Assembly: GCA_040904025.1 (NCBI GenBank)
Contig: JBBDUG010000033.1
Coordinates: 1 to 64,000, forward strand
Length of the DNA stretch: 64,000 nt
Reading direction: 5' to 3'
Origin: JBBDUG01 sp040904025
GTDB taxonomy: Bacteria > Patescibacteriota > Minisyncoccia > Phycocordibacterales > SW-6-46-9
Positions 34,815 to 43,653 of this stretch are shown one piece after another (position 1 is the stretch's first letter; each line of letters starts with the position of its first letter). Both the position numbers and the translations under genes were made by a program. Under the pieces are notes generated by a model that was not told where the DNA came from, made no database searches, and was given only the letters and a program-made list of their open reading frames with translations.

Positions 34815-35084
34815 TTACTTCCCCTTCTGCGTCTTCTTAGCACGCTCCTGACGCGCCTTAAACTTCTCAACCCGTCCTGCGGTATCAACAACTGTTTCTT
34901 TGCCTGTGTAGAACGGATGAGAAGCACTGGAGATCTCTACACGGTAGAGGGGGTATTCATCTCCATCCTCCCACTTATCCGTCTCTTCCGTTGGCACGGT
35001 TGAGGAGATAAGGAAACGCTCCCCACTTGATGTGTCGTGGAATATAACGGGTCGATAATTTTCTGGGTGTATTTCCTTCTTCAT
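34815..35084 (-). CDS. rpmE: 50S ribosomal protein L31, type B
   Basis: 89 residues. It begins 'MKKEIHPENYRPVIFHDTSS', contains 'ISSASHPFYTGKETVVDTAG', and has no zinc-ligand cysteines, so it is the zinc-independent type B (rpmE2) form. A basic C-terminal extension follows. TATAGT lies 9 nt before the ATG. Confidence 0.95.
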   Translation of the reverse strand: MKKEIHPENYRPVIFHDTSSGERFLISSTVPTEETDKWEDGDEYPLYRVEISSASHPFYTGKETVVDTAGRVEKFKARQERAKKTQKGK

Positions 35085-35215
35085 ACGGGTGAGACTATAT
35101 CACAATTTCTCTCTGTATCAAATAGTGAATCGTAACAAGGGAGCAGATATTGTGTCTGTATATACTAGATAAGTCATTGTTTGTTGTATGTGTCAATACT
35201 CTGTTGAGTCCATTG

Positions 35216-35227
35216 ACTTATATAAGT
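35216..35227. other. Palindrome upstream of the exported beta-rich protein gene
   Basis: Perfect 12-nt palindrome ACTTATATAAGT overlapping a TTGACT (35213-35218). The 210-nt gap holds no gene. A clear -10 at standard spacing is not seen, so this could be an operator or part of an unusual promoter. Confidence 0.35.
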
Positions 35228-35294
35228 ACTTAATGCAGTGTGTATATTAGACGACGATTCTCGATAACTAGATGACTATTAGAGAGGTAGCGAC

Positions 35295-36602
35295 ATGAAA
35301 TACGTTCTTTTCTTTACAGTAACGCTGATGCTCATCGGCGTATCTACTTCACACGCACAGTTTATGCCCGCTCAATATGTGGACACGAATCCACCGGAAG
35401 TTCGCGGACTCAACCCGTATATAGACAATTTTGTCTGTTCGATCGTTACTCCGGAATTCGAACTTCCCGACAATGCGGAAGATGATGGGTTCATGTTAAC
35501 ACCGAGCCACATGCGTGAGCTACGCACACTCTGCGCTGAGGAAATTGACCAAAAGGTACACCCAAGCGTCGGGCATGAGATCCATGTATTTGGGAACGAT
35601 GACGAGACCCGTTTCGTAACGGTAGGAAATCTCTCGGATCTTCCTAAGTACTCACGCCAGGCAAATCACGACTATGAATATGCGGCACAGCCCCGTGCAG
35701 TCGTGGTCGCCAGCGCTCTCGTAGATGCATTGGGATATAATCCCCTTAATGTGAAGGTGGTAGGATTGCCGGGAGACTTCTTTTGTCGACCGAGTATGTC
35801 CGAATCCGAATGCGAGAAGGAGAAACGCGGTGTATACATATACACTCTTCCTTCAACCGTCTCCAACCGACGTCTAATCGACGATCTTTCAGTAACCCTG
35901 GAAAATCACGATGAGCGCATTTCGAATCTCGAGGACGCTCCTCGAGAGCGAGATCGTTCCGACGAAATAATTGATGTCGTCAGAGCGGAAGGGGATCGGA
36001 CACGGGAGACCGTTACCGCGGAACATGAAGAGACCAGACGAGCGCTGAACCAGGGCGGTTTCTATGCCTTGGGGGAATATCTAACCTTCCCCAAGAACAT
36101 GGGTAATCATTTTGGCTCCGGAATCGGGTATTCATGGGAAGGCTTCAGTATTGACGCTCGCTATCACAAGGCGTCAGACAGCCACACCGAAATGGTCTAC
36201 CCTCATGTGGGGGACAACGTCCCCGTCCTCTACGAAGGTATCTGGCACGGCGCAATGGGATCACTTAATCTCCACCCCCTTTCGATCAGACCACCAGACA
36301 GCTGGGGGGCAGGTTGGAGAAGGAATCTAAAGTTCATGCCCTATGTCTCTATTACCGGCGGTATCATGGCTCGCTACATGAGCCCTAAAGAAACTCTCCC
36401 GGGCTCATGGGACTTCCGCCAAGAATTCCCCATTGTGGGATGGGAGCTGGGTGTAAACCTTCGGTTTTTGGACCACGTGGAGGGATACATTGGAGGGGGA
36501 ATAAAGACCTTTTGGCCACCGAAGTTAGATCGCTCGACAGAATACAATGAGCGAGTAGACGATGGTGGTTCGCTACGCATCGGCGTGCGACTCATTCACT
36601 AG
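35295..36602 (+). CDS. Exported protein with coiled coil and beta-barrel-like C-terminus
   Basis: 435 residues: a signal peptide cleaved near 'TSHAQF', an N-terminal domain of about 180 residues, a short charged coiled coil (about 200-255; 'NHDERISNLEDAPRERDRSD'), and a C-terminal region of about 170 residues. That region has alternating Gly/aromatic beta strands ('GSGIGYSWEGFSIDARYH', 'VEGYIGGGIKTFW') and ends 'LRIGVRLIH'. This resembles the end of an outer-membrane-type barrel, odd for CPR cells, which are thought to lack an outer membrane. An AGAGG precedes the ATG. No family recognised. Confidence 0.7.
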   Translation: MKYVLFFTVTLMLIGVSTSHAQFMPAQYVDTNPPEVRGLNPYIDNFVCSIVTPEFELPDNAEDDGFMLTPSHMRELRTLCAEEIDQKVHPSVGHEIHVFGNDDETRFVTVGNLSDLPKYSRQANHDYEYAAQPRAVVVASALVDALGYNPLNVKVVGLPGDFFCRPSMSESECEKEKRGVYIYTLPSTVSNRRLIDDLSVTLENHDERISNLEDAPRERDRSDEIIDVVRAEGDRTRETVTAEHEETRRALNQGGFYALGEYLTFPKNMGNHFGSGIGYSWEGFSIDARYHKASDSHTEMVYPHVGDNVPVLYEGIWHGAMGSLNLHPLSIRPPDSWGAGWRRNLKFMPYVSITGGIMARYMSPKETLPGSWDFRQEFPIVGWELGVNLRFLDHVEGYIGGGIKTFWPPKLDRSTEYNERVDDGGSLRIGVRLIH

Positions 36603-36631
36603 TTCCGAAAAGATTCCGACACAAGACACAC

Positions 36632-36667
36632 AGCCACAGTCCCTCACGGGAATGTGGCTCTTTTTTT
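36632..36667 (+). terminator. Intrinsic terminator
   Basis: AGCCACA/TGTGGCT with a 14-nt loop, then a run of seven T, directly after the exported protein gene. Confidence 0.85.
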
Positions 36668-36682
36668 CAAAAACTTTAATTC

Positions 36683-38017
36683 TTAGAGATCCTCCAACGG
36701 ATCAATCATAGTGCGCTGGATATTCTCAGCCTGAGAGAGTACGGAGTCAGCATATCCGAGTCCATTTGTCTGCCATCCTCCACCGGCAAAGTATCGCGCC
36801 GCAGCCTCACGCTCCGCGCTCCATCCACCATACACTGCACCAAGATCTTGAAGGAAAAGTGCTGTGGCCATAAAGGCATGGCGTGGTTCCCACGGATTTG
36901 CAATGGAAACTCCAAGGGTACTTGCAACACGATCCTTGTACATCATCCATGTAGACGGGATAAACTGAGAGGGTCCCATCGCACCACCATATCCAATCCA
37001 CTGTGGACATGAGACCACTTGGCCATATGGATCAAATCCAAGTTCATCCGCAATTTTAAGAAATGGTTCCACATCACGTCCGGGCTTCATAACATTATCA
37101 AAATGACGTCCTGTATTCTTTCCGACACCAGCTCCGGTTGCGGGATCGGTCAGATAACATTGTCCGACATTTGCACCTAAATCAGATTCTTGTTTGAGAA
37201 TGCCGAGAATAAAGGCAGTACGAACTCCAGTTTTTTGTGATGCAGCACGTGCATACCGAAGCGCATCCTCAAACTTGATCGGTCCGGCATCACGAAGTTG
37301 GAAAAGTGCATTTCTAATTTCATTCGCCTCACGCTGCTTCTGGGAAATCACTTGTTCATATGTTTGCTCTTCACTTTTGCTCGCGAACAGCAATACCTGC
37401 TTCTCATCTTCCTTTGCTTCAACTTCTTGTTTTTCTTGCTCTATCGCATATCGTGCATCGGCCTCAGCACGACGACGTGCCTCCAGTGTTGTCGTCTCAT
37501 TTCTAAGAACTGCTTGTATATCACGAATATTAGAGAGCGAGCTGTGAATTGCCGTCTTTACCGACGCCACATTATCCAAATCCTGGAAGAAGGTAGAAAG
37601 ACTTTCACTCCCCAAAATTATCTCAGCAAGAGAAAAAGAGTCTATTTCATTTCTTCGACGAACCAGTTGTGCGAGTGACTCTTTCTCTCGTACAATCTTC
37701 TCAGAAAGAGATTCGATCGTTTGCTCTTTCTCTTGCATTTCTGTTGTGATATTGCCAATTGCAAGATTCTTTGCGCGAATAGAAAGTTGCGCCTCTCGTA
37801 TCTCAGCATTTAAAATAGCAATATCTCTCTCTATAGATTGAGTTTCCTGCCTTTTTACATGTAAAATCTTTCGTTGTTCAAAAATTTCATTTTCAACTTC
37901 AGCAAGCTCATCTTCAAGACGCTCCCGCCTCTCCTCCTCTGTCTCTGCAGAAATAGAGAGGGGTATAAGAACTCCTAAAAGAACGATGGTGAGTATACAT
38001 GCGGTAACACGTTTCAT
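36683..38017 (-). CDS. Secreted lytic transglycosylase with coiled-coil N-terminus
   Basis: About 444 residues: a signal peptide (first 24), a long coiled coil (about 28-255) like EnvC/PcsB-type division proteins, and a C-terminal lysozyme-like domain. The catalytic Glu lies in 'GILKQESDLGANVGQ', with 'GYGGAMGPSQFIPSTWMMY' and 'AARYFAGGGWQT' as substrate-cleft motifs. It should cleave peptidoglycan glycan strands. I chose ATG 38017 over 38026 and 38065 because it lies 7 nt after a perfect TATAAT, and the -10 box overlaps the upstream ATG. Confidence 0.88.
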   Translation of the reverse strand: MKRVTACILTIVLLGVLIPLSISAETEEERRERLEDELAEVENEIFEQRKILHVKRQETQSIERDIAILNAEIREAQLSIRAKNLAIGNITTEMQEKEQTIESLSEKIVREKESLAQLVRRRNEIDSFSLAEIILGSESLSTFFQDLDNVASVKTAIHSSLSNIRDIQAVLRNETTTLEARRRAEADARYAIEQEKQEVEAKEDEKQVLLFASKSEEQTYEQVISQKQREANEIRNALFQLRDAGPIKFEDALRYARAASQKTGVRTAFILGILKQESDLGANVGQCYLTDPATGAGVGKNTGRHFDNVMKPGRDVEPFLKIADELGFDPYGQVVSCPQWIGYGGAMGPSQFIPSTWMMYKDRVASTLGVSIANPWEPRHAFMATALFLQDLGAVYGGWSAEREAAARYFAGGGWQTNGLGYADSVLSQAENIQRTMIDPLEDL

Positions 38018-38024
38018 ACGCCTC

Positions 38025-38030
38025 ATTATA
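38025..38030 (-). promoter_or_regulatory. -10 box of the lytic transglycosylase gene, leaderless
   Basis: Perfect TATAAT on the minus strand, 7 nt before ATG 38017. Confidence 0.55.
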
Positions 38031-38097
38031 CAGAAAACTTGAGTTTGAAAGAAATGTCTTTGCATTGTAAAGAGAAGACGGTTAATTCCTAACCCCC

Positions 38098-38787
38098 TTA
38101 CTCCTCTTCTACTTCTCCTGGAGTTCCCGCTTCCGCACCGCCAGCTTCACCCTCAGCACCTTCTTCAGGTGCTTTTCCGCGCTCTTCTGAGAGTTCAATT
38201 GATTCAAGATCAATTTCAGTTGATTCTTCTTCTGGCTCTTCTTCTTCTCGTGGTTCTTGTACAGAAATTATAATGTCATCCGCATCAAGTTGTGCGACGA
38301 CTCCTTCGGGGAGAGATATGTCCCCTACAGTAATATGATCACCAATCTCTTCGAGTCCAGAGAGATCAACTTCAATATGTTGAGGAAGCTTCTTTGGCTC
38401 TGCTTCAACTGGAAGTTCGTGAAGAACCTTCACGACAACACCACCTTTGTCCTCAGCGGGTGCCTCTCCGATAAATTCAAGGGGGATATCAACTTCAACA
38501 GTTTGTCCCTCCTCTACAACATAAAAATCAACGTGGAGTGGTTTTCCAGTGAGAGGATGAACTTGAACTTCGTGTATCAAAACATCTTTTTCATCTTTCC
38601 CCATCTTAAGAGAAATCATGGCTGATTCCCCTGCTTCATGCCATACACGCAGAAAATCACCAAGAGCAACAGAAACGGGAGTAGAATCTGTTTTTGCCCC
38701 ATAAAATACAGATGGTACAAACCCCTCTCGACGAATACCATCGTTATCTTGTGTCGTTTCTCTTTTTTCTGCGGCAAGTGTTAGCAT
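38098..38787 (-). CDS. rplY: 50S ribosomal protein L25 (CTC form)
   Basis: 229 residues. The N-terminal 5S-rRNA-binding domain has 'REGFVPSVFYGAKTDSTPVS' and 'VLIHEVQVHPLTGKPLHVDF'. It is followed by the TL5/CTC beta domain with 'QHIEVDLSGLEEIGDHITVG'. The last 45 residues are a low-complexity Glu/Gly tail, a disordered acidic extension common in the CTC form. Confidence 0.95.
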   Translation of the reverse strand: MLTLAAEKRETTQDNDGIRREGFVPSVFYGAKTDSTPVSVALGDFLRVWHEAGESAMISLKMGKDEKDVLIHEVQVHPLTGKPLHVDFYVVEEGQTVEVDIPLEFIGEAPAEDKGGVVVKVLHELPVEAEPKKLPQHIEVDLSGLEEIGDHITVGDISLPEGVVAQLDADDIIISVQEPREEEEPEEESTEIDLESIELSEERGKAPEEGAEGEAGGAEAGTPGEVEEE

Positions 38788-38794
38788 CGGGAGT

Positions 38795-38800
38795 ATTGTA
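38795..38800 (-). promoter_or_regulatory. -10 box of rplY, leaderless
   Basis: TACAAT on the minus strand, 7 nt before the ATG. Confidence 0.5.
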
Positions 38801-38874
38801 CATACATTTCATGGATTCGCAACCGATGTGCACTGAAATAAGATGATTATATTCCACACACTCCTCTATTAGGA

Positions 38875-39759
38875 TCAAATATTCCAAAAGAGTCGAATGT
38901 ACTTCCCTACCACCTCTTCCACTGCTTCTGTAACAGGCTTCATGTATCGATATGGAGCCAATTCTTCTGTATTTTCTTTCAAGGAGTCCTCGAGAGCTGC
39001 GCGTACTCCAATACGTATCTCCGTACTAACATGCACAGTCGACATCCCTGCTTCTATCGCCATACGAAAATCTTCTTCTGTAACTCCCGATCCCCCATGA
39101 AGGACAAGCGGGACACCTGCCGCACGCCGAATGGCGGAGATAAGGTCAATATGTAATCGCGGATTTGAACGCCCCTTCAGCTTCCCGTGCAAGTTTCCGA
39201 TCGCCGGTGCGAAGAGATCAACTCCTGTCTCTTCAACAAACCGAGCCGCTATCTCCGGTGTCACAAGCCCTTTTCCGTCCACCTGTGCGTCTTTAGGTAT
39301 CTCATCAAGAAGCTTCGAAGATGTACCGATATACCCCACCTCTCCTTCCACTAACATTCCATCATTATGCACTCGTGCATATTCAACTGCCTCTTTTGTC
39401 ACCCGAATATTATCCTCCAGATCATCGTCCGCCTCATCGATAATAGCGGCATCAAATCCGGCATCCACTGCTTCTTGAAATGTCTCAAGAGAATGAGAAT
39501 GATCTGCATTTACAAACAAGGGGTAATCATATTCTTCTCGAATACTTTTCACAAGTAGTACCCCTTGTCGTATTCCAAAAGCGCTCCGTTCTCCTTCAGA
39601 GAGACCAACTATGACAGGAATCTTCTCCCCCACTTCACGCGAAATACGTTGCGCAACGCGAAAAATCCCCCAGAGCATTTCAATGTTTGCCGCATTAAAA
39701 TGACCTACCGCCCTATTCTTCTCTTCTGCATCTAAAACATATTCTTTGAGTGTTTTCAT
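38875..39759 (-). CDS. fba: Class II fructose-bisphosphate aldolase family protein
   Basis: 294 residues. Zinc-site motifs: 'LFVNADHSHSLETFQEAVD', 'MLVEGEVGYIGTSSK', 'GNLHGKLKG' and 'VPLVLHGGSGVTEEDF'. It should split or form fructose-1,6-bisphosphate, or a related ketose bisphosphate, in glycolysis. It is close to the PfkB kinase and pentose-phosphate genes. The exact substrate (fructose or tagatose bisphosphate) cannot be fixed from sequence. Confidence 0.88.
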   Translation of the reverse strand: MKTLKEYVLDAEEKNRAVGHFNAANIEMLWGIFRVAQRISREVGEKIPVIVGLSEGERSAFGIRQGVLLVKSIREEYDYPLFVNADHSHSLETFQEAVDAGFDAAIIDEADDDLEDNIRVTKEAVEYARVHNDGMLVEGEVGYIGTSSKLLDEIPKDAQVDGKGLVTPEIAARFVEETGVDLFAPAIGNLHGKLKGRSNPRLHIDLISAIRRAAGVPLVLHGGSGVTEEDFRMAIEAGMSTVHVSTEIRIGVRAALEDSLKENTEELAPYRYMKPVTEAVEEVVGKYIRLFWNI

Positions 39760-39765
39760 ACTTGT

Positions 39766-39771
39766 ATTGTA
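39766..39771 (-). promoter_or_regulatory. -10 box of fba, leaderless
   Basis: TACAAT on the minus strand, 6 nt before the ATG. Confidence 0.5.
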
Positions 39772-39824
39772 TCAAATCATATAAATATTGTATTCTGTAG
39801 ATATAAGAGACTAACGAATAGACT

Positions 39825-40256
39825 ATGGAATTAATACCCCCCGTAAGAAACGAAGAAGGAGTCGAGGAAGAAGAATATCTAAATGAGCAACAGAAAAAAG
39901 ATCTCACCAGCTTCACTAAAATACTAAGTGAAGAACAACTACATCGACTCGCAAAGAATATAGAAAGCGGTGACTTGCCCGCTTCACCCGAGCAGGAGAT
40001 ATCTGATCTTGTATGGGCGGCAACGCGAGATAAGCAGGAAGCACATGAACTGGGCGAGCAGCTCAAGAAGAAGCTCGGGGAAAAACGATATGAACACTTC
40101 AAACCTATGGATCTTCAAGCTGCTCTCGGTGGAAATGATGTCAACACGAATCGCTTCCTGAACGAACTTCATAACATCATAGCTGCAACTGCTCTGAAAC
40201 GGGGGATATTTTTCAAGGACTCTTCAGATGACTCTGATACAATAGAAAGTAATTGA
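39825..40256 (+). CDS. Soluble helical protein, unknown
   Basis: 143 residues, acidic at both ends and mostly helical, with 'LNEQQKKDLTSFTKILSEEQ' and 'VNTNRFLNELHNIIAATALK'. No family recognised. It is divergent from the aldolase gene and 18 nt upstream of the PfkB kinase gene, so it may be co-expressed with the kinase. Confidence 0.6.
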   Translation: MELIPPVRNEEGVEEEEYLNEQQKKDLTSFTKILSEEQLHRLAKNIESGDLPASPEQEISDLVWAATRDKQEAHELGEQLKKKLGEKRYEHFKPMDLQAALGGNDVNTNRFLNELHNIIAATALKRGIFFKDSSDDSDTIESN

Positions 40257-40274
40257 CACTAAATATATAACAAC

Positions 40275-41282
40275 ATGACACAAAAGATAGATTTTCTTTC
40301 AGTAGGTGATATTACAACAGACGCATTCGTGGACATCGATGATGCTCGAATCGATACAGATAAAGATGAGGGCGACAAAGGATTCGAAGAAATCTGTTTC
40401 AGATTCGGTGATAAGATAGAATACGAAGATTTAACCCTTGTCTCCGCCGTCGGAAATGCACCTAACGCAGCAGTCTCTGCACATCGACTCGGACTTAAAA
40501 CTGGGCTCCTCACAAATCTCGGAGATGATACATATGGACAAAAATGTGTTGAGACACTAAAAGAGGAAGGTATCTCAGATGAATATATACAAGTGCACGA
40601 AGGAAAATCTTCAAATTTCCATATCGTTCTTCGCTTTGGACCTGAGCGTACAATATTGGTAAAGCATGAGGTATATCCATATTCTCTCCCAGAGGACATG
40701 GATCATCCAGAATGGATATATCTTTCTTCTCTTGGGTCCACATCTCTCGAACATCACCACGAGATCGCACAATACCTAAAAGAACACGATGAGATAAAAT
40801 TTGCATTCCAACCGGGGACATTCCAAATGGAGCTCGGGTATGAAAAACTCAAAGATGTATACGAAGTATCCACTGTCTTCTTTGCAAACAAGGAAGAATA
40901 TCAGCGTATTCTTGAAACTGACGAGGGAGATATTCCAACTCTTCTTGAGACTATGCATGAACGCGGACCAAAAATAGCTGTTCTCACTGACGGACCAAAT
41001 GGTGCATATACATATGACGGTTCCGAAAAATGGTCGATCCCCATGTATCCGGATCCCAAGCCCCCTGTTGATAGAACAGGAGCAGGAGACTCTTTCTCTT
41101 CAACCTTCACCACCGCACTTGCACTCGGGAATGATATCCCAACTGCACTCTCGTGGGGACCGATAAATTCAATGTCGGTAGTGCAGTATATTGGAGCACA
41201 AGAAGGACTTCTTACCCGAGAAAAACTCGAGGAATATCTCCAAAACGCTCCTGAGGACTACACTCCACAAAAACTCTCTTAG
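40275..41282 (+). CDS. PfkB/ribokinase-family sugar kinase
   Basis: 335 residues. It starts 'DFLSVGDITTDAFVDID' (substrate-binding strand). The glycine-rich phosphate-acceptor region is 'SAVGNAPNAAVSAHRLGLKT'. The catalytic anion hole and base Asp are in 'PVDRTGAGDSFSS'. It phosphorylates a sugar or nucleoside with ATP; which one is not determinable. The stop overlaps the stop of the convergent TreT-like gene by three bases (TTAG). TATATA lies 5 nt before the ATG. Confidence 0.9.
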   Translation: MTQKIDFLSVGDITTDAFVDIDDARIDTDKDEGDKGFEEICFRFGDKIEYEDLTLVSAVGNAPNAAVSAHRLGLKTGLLTNLGDDTYGQKCVETLKEEGISDEYIQVHEGKSSNFHIVLRFGPERTILVKHEVYPYSLPEDMDHPEWIYLSSLGSTSLEHHHEIAQYLKEHDEIKFAFQPGTFQMELGYEKLKDVYEVSTVFFANKEEYQRILETDEGDIPTLLETMHERGPKIAVLTDGPNGAYTYDGSEKWSIPMYPDPKPPVDRTGAGDSFSSTFTTALALGNDIPTALSWGPINSMSVVQYIGAQEGLLTREKLEEYLQNAPEDYTPQKLS

Positions 41283-43153
41283 ATATCTAATATCTCTAAA
41301 TGAGATGGGAGTTCCTTCATCTGACTAATGAAGTTCTTTCTCTCTTCTCCTGTCTCTGGTAATTCTCCATGTTCGATAAGGTGGTTGGCAAGAAAAAGCC
41401 ACGATATTACCCCCGCCATGGTAAATACATCACGACGTGCAAATTTCTGAGCAGATGTACTCATACGATCATAGAGGGCCTCATCGGTAAGGAGATCAAG
41501 AAGATGTTTCCCTACTGACTCTGTATCCCCTATCTCTTCAACTACAAAACCAGTTACCCCACCCTTCATCTGAAGAGGGATACCCCCTGCGTTATATGAG
41601 ATAAGGGGTTTTCCTTTCATAAGAGCTTCTGTCACTTTAACTTCAAAGCCTTCACGATGTGAGAGTTGCAAGGCAACCTTGCTACCACACATTAATACGT
41701 TGAGAAGTTGATCAATATGCGGGAGACGTGCCACCTTCACATCCTCTGCCAATTCTTCATATTCACTCTCCAACAACTCCATCACTAAATTGTATATTGG
41801 AATACCATCAGGATCATCAACAGATCCATGGCCGACAATAACAAGTTGTGGTTTCTCTCCCTCTTCGAACTCTCTATACACATCACTAAACGCCTCTAAG
41901 ACATCTGGGATTCCTTTGGAGGGATCGAAACGGGCAACCTGGATGACATACGGACGAGAATGATCAAGTGGTTTTTGATTTGCCTCAATGAGTATTTTGT
42001 CAAAAAGCTTGAAGTAATACTCCATATCTTCATCAGAAAGTGGCTTGTTGAGTCCATCGAGAGGATCAGTGGTTGGCGGAGTCAGTATCACATCATCTTT
42101 CTGGACATTTTCCGGCACAAAATCTGGGATTGGATGAGAAACGAAAAGATCAGCTTGCTGTGCAAATTTCCAAATGAAATTCCACACACGATTCTGTGGA
42201 GTACCGCTTACATCTGTTAACTCAGAGACAATTTGAATATGTGAACGATATATTATTTTCGCATCTGGATTCTTTTCCTTAATGAAGGGGATAAGTCCGG
42301 AGGGCTGAGGATCATCAACAACAATAACATCTGCATCTGTAATAGTATCCTCAAGTAACTCAGCATTCTCTCGCATCCACCCTTGATAGACTTCTATATC
42401 TCTTTCTGTTAGCTCTGTTCCATTCTTAGCCACTCCTTGCAGTACATTATGGAATTTAGTTTTTGTGATCAGAAATGCATCCGCTCGTTCTTCAAGAACG
42501 TGCCATGATGCATCTACACCCCATAAATGGAGTAGTCGTATATGAGCATGGCGCATGAGAGCAACACCACCTCCCCGTGGAGTTGCTGAGATGAAACGAA
42601 TCTTCTTTCCTTTAAACTTCTCTGTAAGTGTATCCAACGCCTCTATTTCTTCCGGGGTTGAGATAGATTCGTATGCTTCCCGAGAGACTAAATCGTGCAC
42701 AGATACACAGCAATCTTTTTCCACATCCACAACTAGCGTCTCGTCATCTTTAAAATGTTCTCGTGCATATACCGCAAGACGTGCACAGTTCTCTTCAGAG
42801 ATCCCGTTTGGCCGTACAAATGTCACAATGTCATTCTCAAGCCAAAGGAGTGAAGCAAGATTGTGTAAATCTCCTTCTCCCGAGAGCCCCGCTCCAATAT
42901 ATTTAAATCCTTCGTGACTAGCTCTTTTTTTAAGCCACCTGCTTATATATTCAAAATCATCTTCACCTGTCGGAACTTTTACATGCAGAGAAACATCCTC
43001 TGCACCTCGTTCGGTAACACGAAACTCACCCTTACTGTATCCAATTCCAAGAAATACAGAAATAGGTATATTGAGAGCCTCGATACGAGCACGAATATCT
43101 GATAGGTCTTGAGAAATAGTATCTGGGTGGTCTGGCATATGGTTCCGTTTCAT
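41279..43153 (-). CDS. GT4 glycosyltransferase, trehalose synthase (TreT)-like
   Basis: About 624 residues. An N-terminal extension of about 180 residues is followed by a GT-B pair of Rossmann domains. TreT-like marks are 'ISATPRGGGVALMRHAHIRL', 'GVDASWHVLE', 'TKTKFHNVLQGV', 'VIVVDDPQPSGLIPFI' and 'IYRSHIQIV', then the donor site 'VARFDPSKGIPDVLEAF' and 'HREGFEVKVTEALMKGKPLI'. TreT makes trehalose from an NDP-glucose and glucose. Trehalose as product is inferred from family. The frame begins with TTG 43156; ATG 43153 is preferred. Confidence 0.8.
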   Translation of the reverse strand: MKRNHMPDHPDTISQDLSDIRARIEALNIPISVFLGIGYSKGEFRVTERGAEDVSLHVKVPTGEDDFEYISRWLKKRASHEGFKYIGAGLSGEGDLHNLASLLWLENDIVTFVRPNGISEENCARLAVYAREHFKDDETLVVDVEKDCCVSVHDLVSREAYESISTPEEIEALDTLTEKFKGKKIRFISATPRGGGVALMRHAHIRLLHLWGVDASWHVLEERADAFLITKTKFHNVLQGVAKNGTELTERDIEVYQGWMRENAELLEDTITDADVIVVDDPQPSGLIPFIKEKNPDAKIIYRSHIQIVSELTDVSGTPQNRVWNFIWKFAQQADLFVSHPIPDFVPENVQKDDVILTPPTTDPLDGLNKPLSDEDMEYYFKLFDKILIEANQKPLDHSRPYVIQVARFDPSKGIPDVLEAFSDVYREFEEGEKPQLVIVGHGSVDDPDGIPIYNLVMELLESEYEELAEDVKVARLPHIDQLLNVLMCGSKVALQLSHREGFEVKVTEALMKGKPLISYNAGGIPLQMKGGVTGFVVEEIGDTESVGKHLLDLLTDEALYDRMSTSAQKFARRDVFTMAGVISWLFLANHLIEHGELPETGEERKNFISQMKELPSHLEILDI

Positions 43154-43214
43154 CAACTACTATATTTTTATCCTACCACATTCATAAGGATGTCAATGGA
43201 GTATATAGGGAAAA

Positions 43215-43652
43215 TCAAACCTTCCTTTCATACATCTCATTGCTCTTAAAACACTTAATTGTTCCCTTACAAGGTCCCCAGAGACCGTCCGGCATTTCAT
43301 CCAAATCTCTCCAATGCCACCCTTCTATTTTATGAGGCTCTTTTACTTCAAGTTCACCTGAAAAGTCTTCGCATAAAAAGTTGACCGTAATCCAATGCTC
43401 ATGACCTGCTCCATCAAAATCATCAATGAGTCCAATAAAGGAAAGAGAGTTTACTTTAAGACCAGTCTCTTCATACATCTCTCGTACTGCAGCATCATGG
43501 CAGGTCTCCCCATAGTCAACAGCGCCCCCGGGAAATGTCCAGGATTCAGTCTTTTCTTTTCGCGCCTTTCTATGACCAAGGAGTACAGAGTTTCCTTTTT
43601 TTATCATGATTCCTACACCTACTCGAACCTGACCCCCTTTTTGTTTATTCAT
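43215..43652 (-). CDS. Nudix hydrolase
   Basis: About 145 residues. The Nudix box is 'GGAVDYGETCHDAAVREM' continuing YEETGL. The N-terminal strand block 'VRVGVGIMIKKGNSVLLGHR' and a 'GWHWRDLDEMPDGLWGP' end resemble dNTP/8-oxo-dGTP pyrophosphatases of the MutT group. Substrate not assigned. The ATG at 43652 begins just after the stop of the transketolase C-half gene, so it is in that operon; an earlier in-frame ATG (43667) overlaps that gene. Confidence 0.85.
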   Translation of the reverse strand: MNKQKGGQVRVGVGIMIKKGNSVLLGHRKARKEKTESWTFPGGAVDYGETCHDAAVREMYEETGLKVNSLSFIGLIDDFDGAGHEHWITVNFLCEDFSGELEVKEPHKIEGWHWRDLDEMPDGLWGPCKGTIKCFKSNEMYERKV

Positions 43653-43653
43653 A

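Noticed and set aside
35213..35248. Standard promoter TTGACT...TATATT for the exported protein gene.
   Set aside because: The spacer would be 24 nt, too long for a normal sigma-70 promoter; recorded only as a palindrome/operator candidate.
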